Origin: Salinicola endophyticus
Lineage (GTDB): Bacteria > Pseudomonadota > Gammaproteobacteria > Pseudomonadales > Halomonadaceae
Assembly: GCF_040536835.1 (NCBI RefSeq)
Contig: NZ_CP159578.1
Location: 4,255,188 to 4,319,187, forward strand
Direction of reading: 5' to 3'
Length of the DNA: 64,000 nucleotides
Shown: one piece after another, positions 34,070 to 42,711 of the stretch
Numbering within the stretch: position 1 is the first letter of the stretch
Layout of the letters: each line of letters begins with the position of its first letter
Notes under the pieces: model-generated
The model's database searches: none
Seen by the model: only the letters and a program-made list of their open reading frames with translations
Told to the model about the DNA's origin: nothing
Program-made: the position numbers and the translations under genes

Positions 34070-35611
34070 ATGTCACGGTTGCCCACCATTCCTCGCCGCT
34101 GGCTGATCCTGCTGGCGGTGATGCTGGCTTTCCTGCCGGTGGTCATCGACATGACCATCCTGCATATCGCCGTGCCCTCGCTGACCCTGGCGCTCGGCGC
34201 CTCGGCCACCGAGGTGCTGTGGATCATCGACATCTATCCGCTGCTGATGGCGGGCCTGCTGGTGCCGATGGGTACCCTGGCCGACCGGGTCGGCAACCGC
34301 CACGTGCTGCTCGGCGGTCTGGTGGTATTCGGCCTCGCCTCGCTGCTAGCCGCCTTCGCGCCGACCCCGGCCCTGCTCATCGGCGCGCGGGTCCTGCTGG
34401 CCCTCGGCGGCTCGATGATCATGCCATGCGTACTGGGCATCATCCGCCGCACCTTCGAGGACGAGCGCGAGCGCGCCCTGGCACTCGGGTTGTGGGGCAC
34501 GGTGGGCGCGGCCGGCGCGGCGCTGGGGCCGCTGATCGGCGGGGCGCTGCTGGAGCACTTCTGGTGGGGCTCGGCATTTCTGCTCAACGTGCCGATCATG
34601 CTCGGGGTCGTGCCGCTGGTATTCCTCCTGCTGCCGCGCAGCGAGGTGACCACGCCGGGCACCTGGACACCGGGCCAGGCGCTGCTACTGATCGGCGGCA
34701 TGCTGGGGCTGGTGTATGGCATCAAGGCCTCAGTGGGAGGCACCCAGCCGCTAGGCGTGGCGCTGCCGGCCACCCTGCTGGGGGCCGCGCTGCTGGGCCT
34801 GTTCGCGCGCCTGCAACTGCACGCGACGACGCCCATGCTCGATCTGGCGCTGTTCTCGCGCCCGGCGATCCTCGCCGGCATCATCATGGCCACGCTCGCC
34901 AGCGGTGCCCTGGCGGGGGTCGAACTGACCCTGGCACAGGAGCTGCAGTACGTACTGGGCAAGACACCGCTGCAGGCCGGCATTTTTATGATCCCGATCA
35001 TGGCCGCGGCCGCGCTCGGGGGGCCGGTCGCCGGTCACCTGTCCCACCGCTATGGCTTGCGTCTGGTGGCCAGTGCGTCCCTGGCACTCTCCGCCGTGGC
35101 ACTGGCATGGCTGGCCGTGGCCGACTTCCATCATCCCGGTGTCGGCGTACCGGCCCTGCTGGCGCTGCTGGGTCTGGCCCTGAGCATCGGCCTGACCGCT
35201 TCGTCCATCGCCATCATGAGTTCGGTGGCGCCCAGCGAGGGCGCGGCGGCCGGCTCGCTCGAAGCGACCGCCTACGAGCTGGGTACGGGCCTGGGCATCA
35301 CCCTGTTCGGCGTGTTCATGAGCCGCGTGTTCCGTCACAGCCTCACCCTGGACCCCGAACTGGCCACGCCCCTGGCCGAACGCGCGTCGCGCTCCATCGG
35401 CGACAGCTACGTGATCGCCGAAAGCCTCACCGCGCCCCAGGCTCGCGCCCTGGTCGAGGCCGCCAAGGCAGCGTTCTCGATCACCCATTCGCTGCTGTTG
35501 ATGAGCGCCGCCGTCCTGCTCGCGGCCCTGGCGATGCTGGTGTGCCATCTGCTGCGGGGATATCGTCCGGCGTCAGCAGATCCAGACCGGCGCCCAGAAT
35601 CAAAGAGATAG
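34070..35611 (+). CDS. MFS drug-cation antiporter, DHA2/SmvA-QacA type
   Basis: A 513-residue transporter of the 14-helix DHA2 family. The early motif VVIDMTILHIAVPSLTLAL has the membrane Asp important for cationic drugs. The motif-A-like LADRVGNRHVLLGGL and motif C (LGLWGTVGAAGAALGPLIGG) follow. Its closest named relatives are SmvA, LfrA and QacA, exporters of quaternary ammonium compounds and methyl viologen. A tggaggagcg ribosome binding site precedes the ATG. It follows the RND pump by 42 bp and probably shares its transcript. It ends the operon before a hairpin at 35681-35710. Confidence 0.9.
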   Translation: MSRLPTIPRRWLILLAVMLAFLPVVIDMTILHIAVPSLTLALGASATEVLWIIDIYPLLMAGLLVPMGTLADRVGNRHVLLGGLVVFGLASLLAAFAPTPALLIGARVLLALGGSMIMPCVLGIIRRTFEDERERALALGLWGTVGAAGAALGPLIGGALLEHFWWGSAFLLNVPIMLGVVPLVFLLLPRSEVTTPGTWTPGQALLLIGGMLGLVYGIKASVGGTQPLGVALPATLLGAALLGLFARLQLHATTPMLDLALFSRPAILAGIIMATLASGALAGVELTLAQELQYVLGKTPLQAGIFMIPIMAAAALGGPVAGHLSHRYGLRLVASASLALSAVALAWLAVADFHHPGVGVPALLALLGLALSIGLTASSIAIMSSVAPSEGAAAGSLEATAYELGTGLGITLFGVFMSRVFRHSLTLDPELATPLAERASRSIGDSYVIAESLTAPQARALVEAAKAAFSITHSLLLMSAAVLLAALAMLVCHLLRGYRPASADPDRRPESKR

Positions 35612-35680
35612 AATCAGAACGATAGCGTTATAAAAACAGCATCAGAAAAATAGTGGCCTCATCAAAGTCCGTTCTCACGC

Positions 35681-35710
35681 CAACGCCCGACTCTGACGAG
35701 CCGGGCGTTG
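35681..35710. terminator. Hairpin between the efflux operon and frmA
   Basis: The 9-bp arms caacgcccg (35681-35689) and cgggcgttg (35702-35710) are perfect complements with a 12-bp loop. It lies between convergent genes and can serve both. It lacks a long T-tract on either side. Confidence 0.55.
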
Positions 35711-35743
35711 ATGCGAGTTCAAGCTGCGCTAAATCGTTGGCGA

Positions 35744-36928
35744 TCAGGCGGGCTCGGGGGTCTTCTTGCTGTCGCCGAGGGTCACCCCGGGGAGATCGCC
35801 GGTCATCGTCTCCTGCGGCTGGTAGTGGATCACCGAGCGTATCGCCTCACCGCGATGGAGCAGATCGAACGCCGTATTGATCTGATCGTGGGTCATGTTG
35901 TGGGTGATGTAGGGGTCGACGTCGAAGCGCCCCGACAGCCACTCGTCGACCATGCCCGGCAGCTCCGACCGCCCCAGCACGCCACCGAAGGCGCTGCCAC
36001 GCCAGACTCGCCCGGTGACCAGTTGGAACGGCCGCGTGGCGATCTCCTCACCGGCCCCGGCGACGCCGATGATGATGCTCTCGCCCCAGCCCTTGTGGCA
36101 GCACTCCAGCGCCGCGCGCATCAGGCGCACGTTGCCGACACACTCGAAGGAGAAGTCGACGCCGCCGTTGGTCATGTCGATGATCACTTCATGCAGCGGC
36201 TCGGGGTGCTCGTTCGGATTCAGGCACTCGGTGGCGCCCAGCGACTCGGACAGGGCGAACTTGGCCGGGTTGACGTCGATCCCGATGATCCGCCCCGCGC
36301 CCTGCAGCTTGGCGCCCTGGATCACCGCCATGCCCACCGCGCCGAGGCCGAATACGGCGACGGTATCTCCCGGCTGCACCTTGGCGGTGTTACGCACCGC
36401 GCCGATACCGGTGGGCACCGCACAGCCCATCACGCACGCCTTGGATAGCGGCGCCTGTGGGTTGATCTTGGCCACCGCGATCTCCGGCAGCACGGTGTAC
36501 TCGCTGAAGGTGCTGGTGCCCATGTAGTGGCGCAGCATCTTGCCCTTGTAGGAGAAGCGGCTGGTGCCATCCGGCAACAGGCCCTGCCCCTGGGTCTTGC
36601 GAATCGTCTGGCACAGGTTGGTCTTGCCGGACTGGATATAGGGGCAGTTGGGGTCTTCCGGGGTGTAGAGCGGGATGATGTGATCGCCCGGGGCGACCGA
36701 GGTGACGCCCTTGCCGATCTCCTCGACGATCCCCACGCCCTCGTGACCCAGCACGCAGGGGAAGAGCCCTTCGGGATCGCGCCCCGAGAGCGTGAACATA
36801 TCGGTGTGGCAGAGGCTGGTGGTGACGATCCGGACCAGCACCTCGCCCGCCTTGGGCCCTTCGAGATCGATCTCTTCGATCTCCAGCGGGCGATTCGGCT
36901 CCCAGGCAATGGCGGCACGCGTTTTCAT
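35744..36928 (-). CDS. frmA: S-(hydroxymethyl)glutathione dehydrogenase / class III ADH
   Basis: A 394-residue zinc alcohol dehydrogenase that oxidises S-hydroxymethylglutathione in formaldehyde detoxification and reduces S-nitrosoglutathione. Catalytic-zinc ligands are in SLCHTD, GHEG and [12 protein letters not shown]. The NAD fold has GLGAVG and GIDVNPAKF. The structural-zinc loop, normally four cysteines (C-x2-C-x2-C-x7-C before SGKTNLC), here reads [17 protein letters not shown]. The first and third cysteines are therefore replaced by Asp and Ile. The start at 36928 is chosen for the usual MKTRAAIAW beginning. It is divergent from the COG0523 gene. Confidence 0.9.
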   Translation of the reverse strand: MKTRAAIAWEPNRPLEIEEIDLEGPKAGEVLVRIVTTSLCHTDMFTLSGRDPEGLFPCVLGHEGVGIVEEIGKGVTSVAPGDHIIPLYTPEDPNCPYIQSGKTNLCQTIRKTQGQGLLPDGTSRFSYKGKMLRHYMGTSTFSEYTVLPEIAVAKINPQAPLSKACVMGCAVPTGIGAVRNTAKVQPGDTVAVFGLGAVGMAVIQGAKLQGAGRIIGIDVNPAKFALSESLGATECLNPNEHPEPLHEVIIDMTNGGVDFSFECVGNVRLMRAALECCHKGWGESIIIGVAGAGEEIATRPFQLVTGRVWRGSAFGGVLGRSELPGMVDEWLSGRFDVDPYITHNMTHDQINTAFDLLHRGEAIRSVIHYQPQETMTGDLPGVTLGDSKKTPEPA

Positions 36929-37042
36929 GAGGACCTCCGACAACGAAAAGTGAGGGCGATGTCATATCGACCCTGTGGGTGTCACCGCGACGGGCCGACA
37001 CGCCAACGGCGTGACGATGCCGACATGACACGTTATAGATAC

Positions 37043-37055
37043 GTTATAACATAAC
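37043..37055. promoter_or_regulatory. Zur-like operator upstream of the COG0523 gene
   Basis: The 13-mer gttataacataac, a gttat-aac-ataac dyad, is identical to the one at 43592-43604 before the ABC transporter. Gammaproteobacterial Zur boxes have the same gttat...ataac core. It lies 76 bp upstream of the GTPase start and ~115 bp upstream of frmA. Confidence 0.7.
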
Positions 37056-37130
37056 AATAACGGCATGCTATGGTATCCCGACACAAAGCTTCTCATCGAC
37101 GACACGCATCCACTCTCTGGTCCGACCGCC

Positions 37131-38222
37131 ATGCCCAACACCGCGACGACACCCATCCCCGTCACCCTGCTGACCGGCTTTCTCGGCAGCGGCAAGACCA
37201 CCCTGCTCAATCGTCTGGTGCGCCAGCCGGCGATGGACCGCACCCTGGTGATCATCAACGAGTTCGGCGAGATCGGGCTCGATCATCGCCTGTTCAGCGC
37301 CACCGACGAGACCGAGGTGGTGGCGCTGGAGAGCGGCTGCCTGTGCTGCACCATTCGCGGCGACCTCGCCCGCACGCTGCGCGATGCGCCCTGGCGCTAC
37401 GCGCGAGAAGGGCGGCGCCAGTTCGACCGTGTGGTGATCGAGACCACCGGCCTGGCCGACCCGGCGCCGATCCTGCACACCCTGATGACCGAACTCAGAC
37501 TGGTCGGCCAATACCGTCTCGATGGCATCGTCACCACCGTCGATGCCGTCCACGGCAGCGCCACCCTCGACCAGCACGCGGAAGCGCTCAAGCAGGCCGC
37601 CGTGGCCGACCGCCTGCTGCTGACCAAGGCCGATCTGGCCCCCGCTGAGACGCTGGCAGCACTCGCCCGGCGCCTGGCCGAGATCAACCCGGGGGCCGGC
37701 CAGCGCCAGGTGGTGCAGGGGGAGATCGAGGCCAGCGCCTTGACCGGGCTGGGCCTGATGGGGGAAGACGGCACCCGCCCCGATCTCGCCCGCTGGATCG
37801 ACGCCTACGCCCAGCCACCGAGTCTGTCCGGGCTGGCCTTCAGTGCCGGCCCCGCGGGTGCCGGACCGCTGCTCACGTCGATGGACGGTGATGCACCCGA
37901 TCCCACGCGCGACCCCAACCGCCACGACGACCGCATACGCGCCCACTGCTTCATCCTGGATGCACCGATCGACCTCGGCCGCTTCGAGGCCTGGCTCGAA
38001 CTGATGGCGGCACTGATGGGCGAGAACATGCTGCGCATCAAGGGCATCCTCAATCTTGCCGGGCGCGAGCGCCCCACCGTGATCCATGGCGTGCAGCACA
38101 TCTTCCACCCGCCGGTGGAGCTCGATGCCTGGCCCGACGAAGACCGCCGCTCGCGGCTGGTGTTCATCACTCGGGATATCCCGCGCGAGTCGCTGGAGAG
38201 CCTGCTGGTGGCGGTGAGCTAA
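37131..38222 (+). CDS. COG0523 (CobW/ZagA-type) GTPase, putative zinc metallochaperone
   Basis: A 363-residue G3E GTPase. Walker A is GFLGSGKTTLLN, followed by INEFGEIGLDH, the metal-binding CxCC motif in ESGCLCCTIRGDL, the Walker B-like ETTGLADPAP, and TKADLA. The C-terminal CobW domain ends with HPPVELDAWP. Such proteins deliver zinc to client enzymes when zinc is scarce and are often Zur-regulated. Here a Zur-like box lies in the promoter. Ribosome binding is weak. The in-frame ATG at 37065 would place the box region closer but adds residues without family support. Confidence 0.88.
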   Translation: MPNTATTPIPVTLLTGFLGSGKTTLLNRLVRQPAMDRTLVIINEFGEIGLDHRLFSATDETEVVALESGCLCCTIRGDLARTLRDAPWRYAREGRRQFDRVVIETTGLADPAPILHTLMTELRLVGQYRLDGIVTTVDAVHGSATLDQHAEALKQAAVADRLLLTKADLAPAETLAALARRLAEINPGAGQRQVVQGEIEASALTGLGLMGEDGTRPDLARWIDAYAQPPSLSGLAFSAGPAGAGPLLTSMDGDAPDPTRDPNRHDDRIRAHCFILDAPIDLGRFEAWLELMAALMGENMLRIKGILNLAGRERPTVIHGVQHIFHPPVELDAWPDEDRRSRLVFITRDIPRESLESLLVAVS

Positions 38223-38223
38223 A

Positions 38224-38266
38224 GACGCCTCGTGGCACCGATGTCCTATGGGTGGCGAGAGGCGTC
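38224..38266. terminator. Bidirectional hairpin between convergent genes
   Basis: Arms gacgcctc (38224-38231) and gaggcgtc (38259-38266) are perfect complements, with an inner cacc/ggtg pair. It lies in the 79-bp gap between the COG0523 gene and the permease stop codon. It may terminate both transcripts. Confidence 0.55.
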
Positions 38267-38301
38267 GCGTCTGGCAAGGAGACCACGGTAGCCGCGGGCG
38301 T

Positions 38302-40110
38302 TCAGGCCGGGGCCGGCGCTGCCGCCCGACGCCACCGCGGTAGCGACCCGGCGCTGGAGAGCGAGACCGCCAGGATCGACATCAGCACCAGCGCCAGCGC
38401 GGGCACCAGTACCGCCCAGGGCGCGCGTTCGAGATAGGGCAGGCTCTCGGCCAGCAGCAGCCCCCACTCGGGCGCCGGTGGCCGTGGGCCCAGCCCGAGA
38501 AAGCCCAGCGCCGCCAGCGCCAGCGCGGTGCCCGGCAGGCGCAGCATGGCGTGGCGGAACACCGGGCCGACCACCGCCGGCAGCAGATAGCGGGTGAGCA
38601 ACCGCAGCCGCCCCACGCCGAGCATCGGGGTGATGCGCACGTGCGGCTGGCCCAGCGTTTCGGTCACCAGCGCTGCGGTGTGGGCCGCCAGCGGCGCCCA
38701 GCTCACCAGGGTGACCGCTATTACCGCGCCGCTGGCGCTGGGCCCCATCAGGCCGGCGACGACCAGCCCGGCGATCACCGGCGGGGTGGCGTTGGTGATC
38801 TCGATCGGCCCGGCGGCGAGACGCGGCATCAGCCCGATCGTCACCCCGAGCACGAAGGTGATGCCCACAGCCAGCAGCGCCATGCCCATGGTCGAGAGCG
38901 CGCCATGGCTGACCCGCGCCAGAATATCGCGACCGATACCGTCGGCCCCCAGCGGCAGCGCCAGGCTCGGCGGCTGCAGCCGCAGGTAGGCCGAACTCAG
39001 CGGATCGCGCCAAAGCCCCGCGACGATGATCAGCGCGAGCGCCGCCGCCGCGAGCGCAGGTACCAGCCAGCGCCAACGCCCGGGGCGGGGTGGCGTCACC
39101 GCCACCGGCACCGCGCCGGCACGCAGCGTACGCCCCAGCAGCAGCGTCCGGCACAGATTGGCGGCGCCACCCAGCACGATGGCGATGACGAGCAGAATCA
39201 GGATACCGGTCTGCAGTGCAGGCAGGTCCTGGGCCGAGGCGGCCCCCAAGGTGGCCCGCCCCAACCCGGGGATGGAGAACACCTGCTCCACCGCGATCGC
39301 GCCACCGGTCAGCCCCACCATCACCAGCCCCACCTGCGGCAGCAGGCTGGGCAAGGTGCGCTGGATCGCCGCCAGAGCGATACGCCGGCGCGCAAAGCCG
39401 GCCACGTGCCAGGTCACCACCCAGCGCTCGGCGAATGCCGCTGTCAGCGCGTCGCTGAACAGCCGCCCGAGCAGCCCGCCGCCGGGCAGGCCGAGGGCAA
39501 CCGCCGGCAGAATCAGATGGCGCCAGTCACCCCAGCCATAGGGCGGCAGCCAGTTGAGCCAGGCGGCGAATACCACCAGCAGCAGCGCCGCGAGCAGGAA
39601 TTCCGGCAGCGCGGTGAGCGCCGCCCCCAGCGCGCCGGAGGTCGGGGCCGACTCGCCGGCGAGCCCGCGCTTGAGCGTCGGCAGGCAGAGCAGCAGGGTG
39701 ACCACCAGCGCCACGCCCAGCGCTGCCGCCATCAGCGTCAGCGAGACCTGTGACGCCTGCAACATGCCCGGCAGCACCGGGGTGCCGGAGATCCAGGAGA
39801 CACCGGCATCGCAGTGCACGAGCCCGCTCAGCCAGTGGCCCAGCTTCTCGAACGGCCCCATGGTCAGGCCGAGCTGGGTACGGATGGCACCCAGCGCCTC
39901 TGCACTCGGATTCTGATCACCGGCGCGGGCACGCAGAATACTCAGCGCCGGATCGCGCCCGGAGAGCCACGGCAGCAGCCCCACCAGTACCACCACGCCG
40001 GCCAGCGTCACCAGCCGCGACAGCGTCGGCAGCAGGCGCTGCCACGCCTCCCAGCGCCATGCCATCCCGGCAGCCCCCGGGGTCGCACTCGATGGCTGAC
40101 TAGCGGGCAT
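38302..40110 (-). CDS. Fused double permease of a peptide/nickel/opine-type ABC importer
   Basis: About 602 residues containing two BPD-type permease domains in one chain, where DppB and DppC (or NikB and NikC) are normally separate. The first half has the DppB-like amphipathic loop ending LTGGAIAVEQVFSIPGLGRA. The second has the DppC-like LPLGADGIGRDILARVSHGA and an EAA-like loop (TPMLGVGRLRLLTRYLLPAV). A linker of ~40 residues rich in Pro and Arg joins them (RTLRAGAVPVAVTPPRPGRW). The start at 40110 overlaps the binding-protein stop; 40140 is an alternative. The lack of a frameshift and the clean linker favour a genuine fusion. Confidence 0.85.
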   Translation of the reverse strand: MPASQPSSATPGAAGMAWRWEAWQRLLPTLSRLVTLAGVVVLVGLLPWLSGRDPALSILRARAGDQNPSAEALGAIRTQLGLTMGPFEKLGHWLSGLVHCDAGVSWISGTPVLPGMLQASQVSLTLMAAALGVALVVTLLLCLPTLKRGLAGESAPTSGALGAALTALPEFLLAALLLVVFAAWLNWLPPYGWGDWRHLILPAVALGLPGGGLLGRLFSDALTAAFAERWVVTWHVAGFARRRIALAAIQRTLPSLLPQVGLVMVGLTGGAIAVEQVFSIPGLGRATLGAASAQDLPALQTGILILLVIAIVLGGAANLCRTLLLGRTLRAGAVPVAVTPPRPGRWRWLVPALAAAALALIIVAGLWRDPLSSAYLRLQPPSLALPLGADGIGRDILARVSHGALSTMGMALLAVGITFVLGVTIGLMPRLAAGPIEITNATPPVIAGLVVAGLMGPSASGAVIAVTLVSWAPLAAHTAALVTETLGQPHVRITPMLGVGRLRLLTRYLLPAVVGPVFRHAMLRLPGTALALAALGFLGLGPRPPAPEWGLLLAESLPYLERAPWAVLVPALALVLMSILAVSLSSAGSLPRWRRAAAPAPA

Positions 40111-41740
40111 CGTCAGCCTGACGGAAGTGGGTGTGCTCATCGATCAGCTCGCGCTCGCGCGGGTCGCGCAGTGCCCCGACCACGCCGGTGGCTTCGCCCT
40201 GGATCACCCGCTCGTGAAGCATGGGGATCGCGGCGTCCGTTTTCAGGATCGCCGCCTCGGCAGCGATGATCGCCTGGCGCCGTTCGGGGCCCGGCGGCAG
40301 ATCGCCGGCCTTCGCCAGCGCCGCGTCGATCGCCGGATCGCACAGCTGGGCGATATTGAACGAGCCCGCGCAGGAGAAGTCGCTGACCATGTAGGCGACC
40401 GGGTCGCCGGAGTCGAGCAGGGTCGCCCGCGACAGGATGAAGGCGTCGAACTTGCCCGCCAGCATGTCGGATTCGATATGCGCGTACTGGCGCACCTCCT
40501 GCTGAACATCGAAACCCGCCGCCTCGAGCTGCTGCTCGAGCAGCACGGCCACTTCCGGCAGCTCGGCGCGATCGGTGAAGGTGGCCAGTGTGATGGAAGC
40601 CCCCTTCGGCTCGGCGGCCGCGGTGCGCGAATCGTGCGGCTGGCGCAGCCCGCTGGCCCAGGCCAGGGCCGGGCCCAGCAGCCCCTCGGCGACATCGGCG
40701 CGCCCCTCGTAGACGGTGCGCACGATGGCACCACGGTCGAGCGCCTCGCGTGCCGCCGCACGCAGAGCCGGGTCCTGGAACGCACCGGAGGCGGTATTGA
40801 GATAGAGGGTGTTGGTACGCGGCATCGGCACTTCATGAATCAGCGTGGGGTCGATCAGCGCCACCTGCGACACCGGTACAGCTTCGACCACATCCGCCGC
40901 CCCGGTGCGCAGCGCGGCGCCGCGGGCAGTGCCATCGGGTACGTAGTCGGCGTCGATGCCGGCGAGTTCGGCACGCTCGCCCCAGTAGCCGTCGTAACGC
41001 TCGAGGGTGGCGCTCTGGGTGCCGTTGATCTCGGTGAGCACGAAGGGCCCAGTGCCCGCGCGGGTGGGGTCGACGTGGCCCGCCTGGGTATAGGCCCGCT
41101 GCGCCATGATCGCCAGCTGCGGGCTGGAGAGCCGGTTGGGCACCAGCGGGTCGGCATCCGCGGTGCGCACGATGACGGCGTTCTCGCCGTCCGCCTCGAT
41201 ATGCATCTCGACCCCATCGAGAATGCGCGGCTTGGGCACGGCGTTGGTCGCGGCGGTGAGCGAGGCGACCACGCGCTCGGCAGTCAGCGCACTGCCATCG
41301 TGAAAGGTCACGCCCGGGCGGATGGTGAAACGCCAGGTCTGCGGGTCGAGCCGTTCCCATTCGGTGGCCAGAAACGGCTGCGGATCGCCATCGGTATCGA
41401 GCCGAATCAGCGTCTCGGCGGTGCGCCAGCGTGACAGCTTGAAAGCGTCATCGGTCAACGGATTGAGCCCAGAGCGCGGCGGCTGCAGCATGGCGACGCG
41501 GAGGCGCCGATCCTGCGTCTGCGTCTTCTCGGGAGCATCGTCACGCGCCGCCGAGGTCTCCTCATCCTGCCCGCAGCCGGCGAGGAGAGAAAACGACAGC
41601 AGCATCAGCGGCAGCGCCAGGGCGCGACGCAACAGGCTGACTGGTTGGCGTGTGGCCGCGCCGCGCCGGGACGCGGCCAGCATCGAGGAAGCGCGCAGCG
41701 GCGCGGCGGTGCCGAACATCGCGGTAGCAGGGAAGGTCAC
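40100..41740 (-). CDS. Periplasmic substrate-binding lipoprotein (SBP_bac_5 type)
   Basis: A 546-residue family-5 solute-binding protein. The GTG start at 41740 overlaps the ATPase stop (GTGA) and follows a perfect caggag ribosome binding site. The signal ends in a lipobox (LMLLSFSLLAGC-GQ). The family motif appears as WRFTIRPGVTFHDGSALTAERVV. Members bind peptides, nickel, haem or opine metallophores; this one lacks an obvious His-rich metal loop. Because of the Zur-like operator upstream, a zinc-metallophore complex is a reasonable guess, not shown by the sequence. Confidence 0.85.
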   Translation of the reverse strand: MTFPATAMFGTAAPLRASSMLAASRRGAATRQPVSLLRRALALPLMLLSFSLLAGCGQDEETSAARDDAPEKTQTQDRRLRVAMLQPPRSGLNPLTDDAFKLSRWRTAETLIRLDTDGDPQPFLATEWERLDPQTWRFTIRPGVTFHDGSALTAERVVASLTAATNAVPKPRILDGVEMHIEADGENAVIVRTADADPLVPNRLSSPQLAIMAQRAYTQAGHVDPTRAGTGPFVLTEINGTQSATLERYDGYWGERAELAGIDADYVPDGTARGAALRTGAADVVEAVPVSQVALIDPTLIHEVPMPRTNTLYLNTASGAFQDPALRAAAREALDRGAIVRTVYEGRADVAEGLLGPALAWASGLRQPHDSRTAAAEPKGASITLATFTDRAELPEVAVLLEQQLEAAGFDVQQEVRQYAHIESDMLAGKFDAFILSRATLLDSGDPVAYMVSDFSCAGSFNIAQLCDPAIDAALAKAGDLPPGPERRQAIIAAEAAILKTDAAIPMLHERVIQGEATGVVGALRDPRERELIDEHTHFRQADDAR

Positions 41741-42711
41741 GAGGGGATCTCCTGGATCATGGTGCGGCACGCGGCAGCCTTTGAAGGCGCCCCGGGCGCG
41801 GGAAAAGCCGTGGAAAAGGTCGTGGCGGCGCGCAGCAGCGCCGCGGTATGCGCCTGCGCCGGTTGGCGGAACAGCGCCGCGGTGGGGCGGTCTTCGATGA
41901 TCTCGCCGGCGTCGAGGATCAGCGTGCGCTGGCACAGCCGGCACACCACCGAGAGATCGTGGGAGATCAGCAACAGGCCGATGCCGGCATCGTGGTTGAG
42001 CGACTTGAGCACCTGGGTGACCTTGGCCTGCACCGGCAGGTCGAGCCCGCTCAGCGGCTCGTCCGCCAGCAGCAGCCGGGGCCGCACCACGATCGCCCGC
42101 GCAATCGCCACGCGCTGCGCCTGCCCGCCCGAGAGCGACGCCGGGCGGCGCTCGAGAAAGCTGCCATCCAGCCCCACCTGCGCCAGCGCCTCGCTCACCC
42201 GGCGCCGGTGATCGTCATCGATACCCAGATGTACCAGCGGCTCGCGCACCAGTTCACGGACTCGCATACGCGGGTCGAGGGAGGCCGCCGGGTCCTGCGG
42301 GATGTACTGCACCACCCGGCGGTACCAGCGCAGCGCACGCACCGAGCCGGGCCGAATGCGCCGGCCCTGGCACCAGATCTCGCCGCTGTCGGCACGTGCC
42401 AGACCCAGCATCAGATTGAGCAGCGTCGACTTGCCCGCCCCGGAGACCCCGGCGAGGCCAATCAGCTCACCCGGGCGCATAGCGAAATCCACTGCCTTCA
42501 AGATCGGCAGCCACTCGCGCCGCCAGCCCCAGCGCCGTGGCCCCGCCACCCAACGGCTCAGCCCGCTGACGCGCAGGAGAGAGCCATCAGCGTTTAAACA
42601 AGCGCCATCGGCGTTTAGAGAAGCGCCTTCAGCGCTAATAAGAGAGCCATCAGCGTCTGGGCGAACGCCCTCGTCGCGTTTCGACGGATGGCAATCATCG
42701 AGGTGTCTCAT
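41737..42711 (-). CDS. ABC transporter ATPase, second of pair (DppF/NikE type)
   Basis: A 324-residue ATP-binding subunit. Walker A is GVSGAGKSTLLNL, the signature is SLSGGQAQRVAIARAI, Walker B is RLLLADEPLSGLD, and the switch His is in LLISHDL. The N terminus is preceded by ~45 residues containing four copies of a seven-residue repeat (ADGSLIS, AEGASLN, ADGACLN, ADGSLLR) encoded by 21-bp tandem repeats. It overlaps the first ATPase (ATGA) and the binding protein (GTGA), so translation of the operon is coupled. A C-terminal oligopeptide-type domain seems reduced. Confidence 0.88.
   Translation of the reverse strand: MRHLDDCHPSKRDEGVRPDADGSLISAEGASLNADGACLNADGSLLRVSGLSRWVAGPRRWGWRREWLPILKAVDFAMRPGELIGLAGVSGAGKSTLLNLMLGLARADSGEIWCQGRRIRPGSVRALRWYRRVVQYIPQDPAASLDPRMRVRELVREPLVHLGIDDDHRRRVSEALAQVGLDGSFLERRPASLSGGQAQRVAIARAIVVRPRLLLADEPLSGLDLPVQAKVTQVLKSLNHDAGIGLLLISHDLSVVCRLCQRTLILDAGEIIEDRPTAALFRQPAQAHTAALLRAATTFSTAFPAPGAPSKAAACRTMIQEIPS
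42577..42660 (-). repeat. 21-bp in-frame tandem repeat in ATPase N terminus
   Basis: Four imperfect copies of a 21-bp unit (core gccatcagcgtttaaa, with variants gccatcggcgttta, gccttcagcgctaat and gccatcagcgtct) fill the start of the ATPase gene. The period is a whole number of codons. Copy number may vary between strains. Confidence 0.7.

Noticed and set aside
34057..35625. 522-residue frame overlapping the MFS gene in +1
   Set aside because: Arg/Gly/Pro-rich shadow; the other frame encodes a clear 14-helix transporter.
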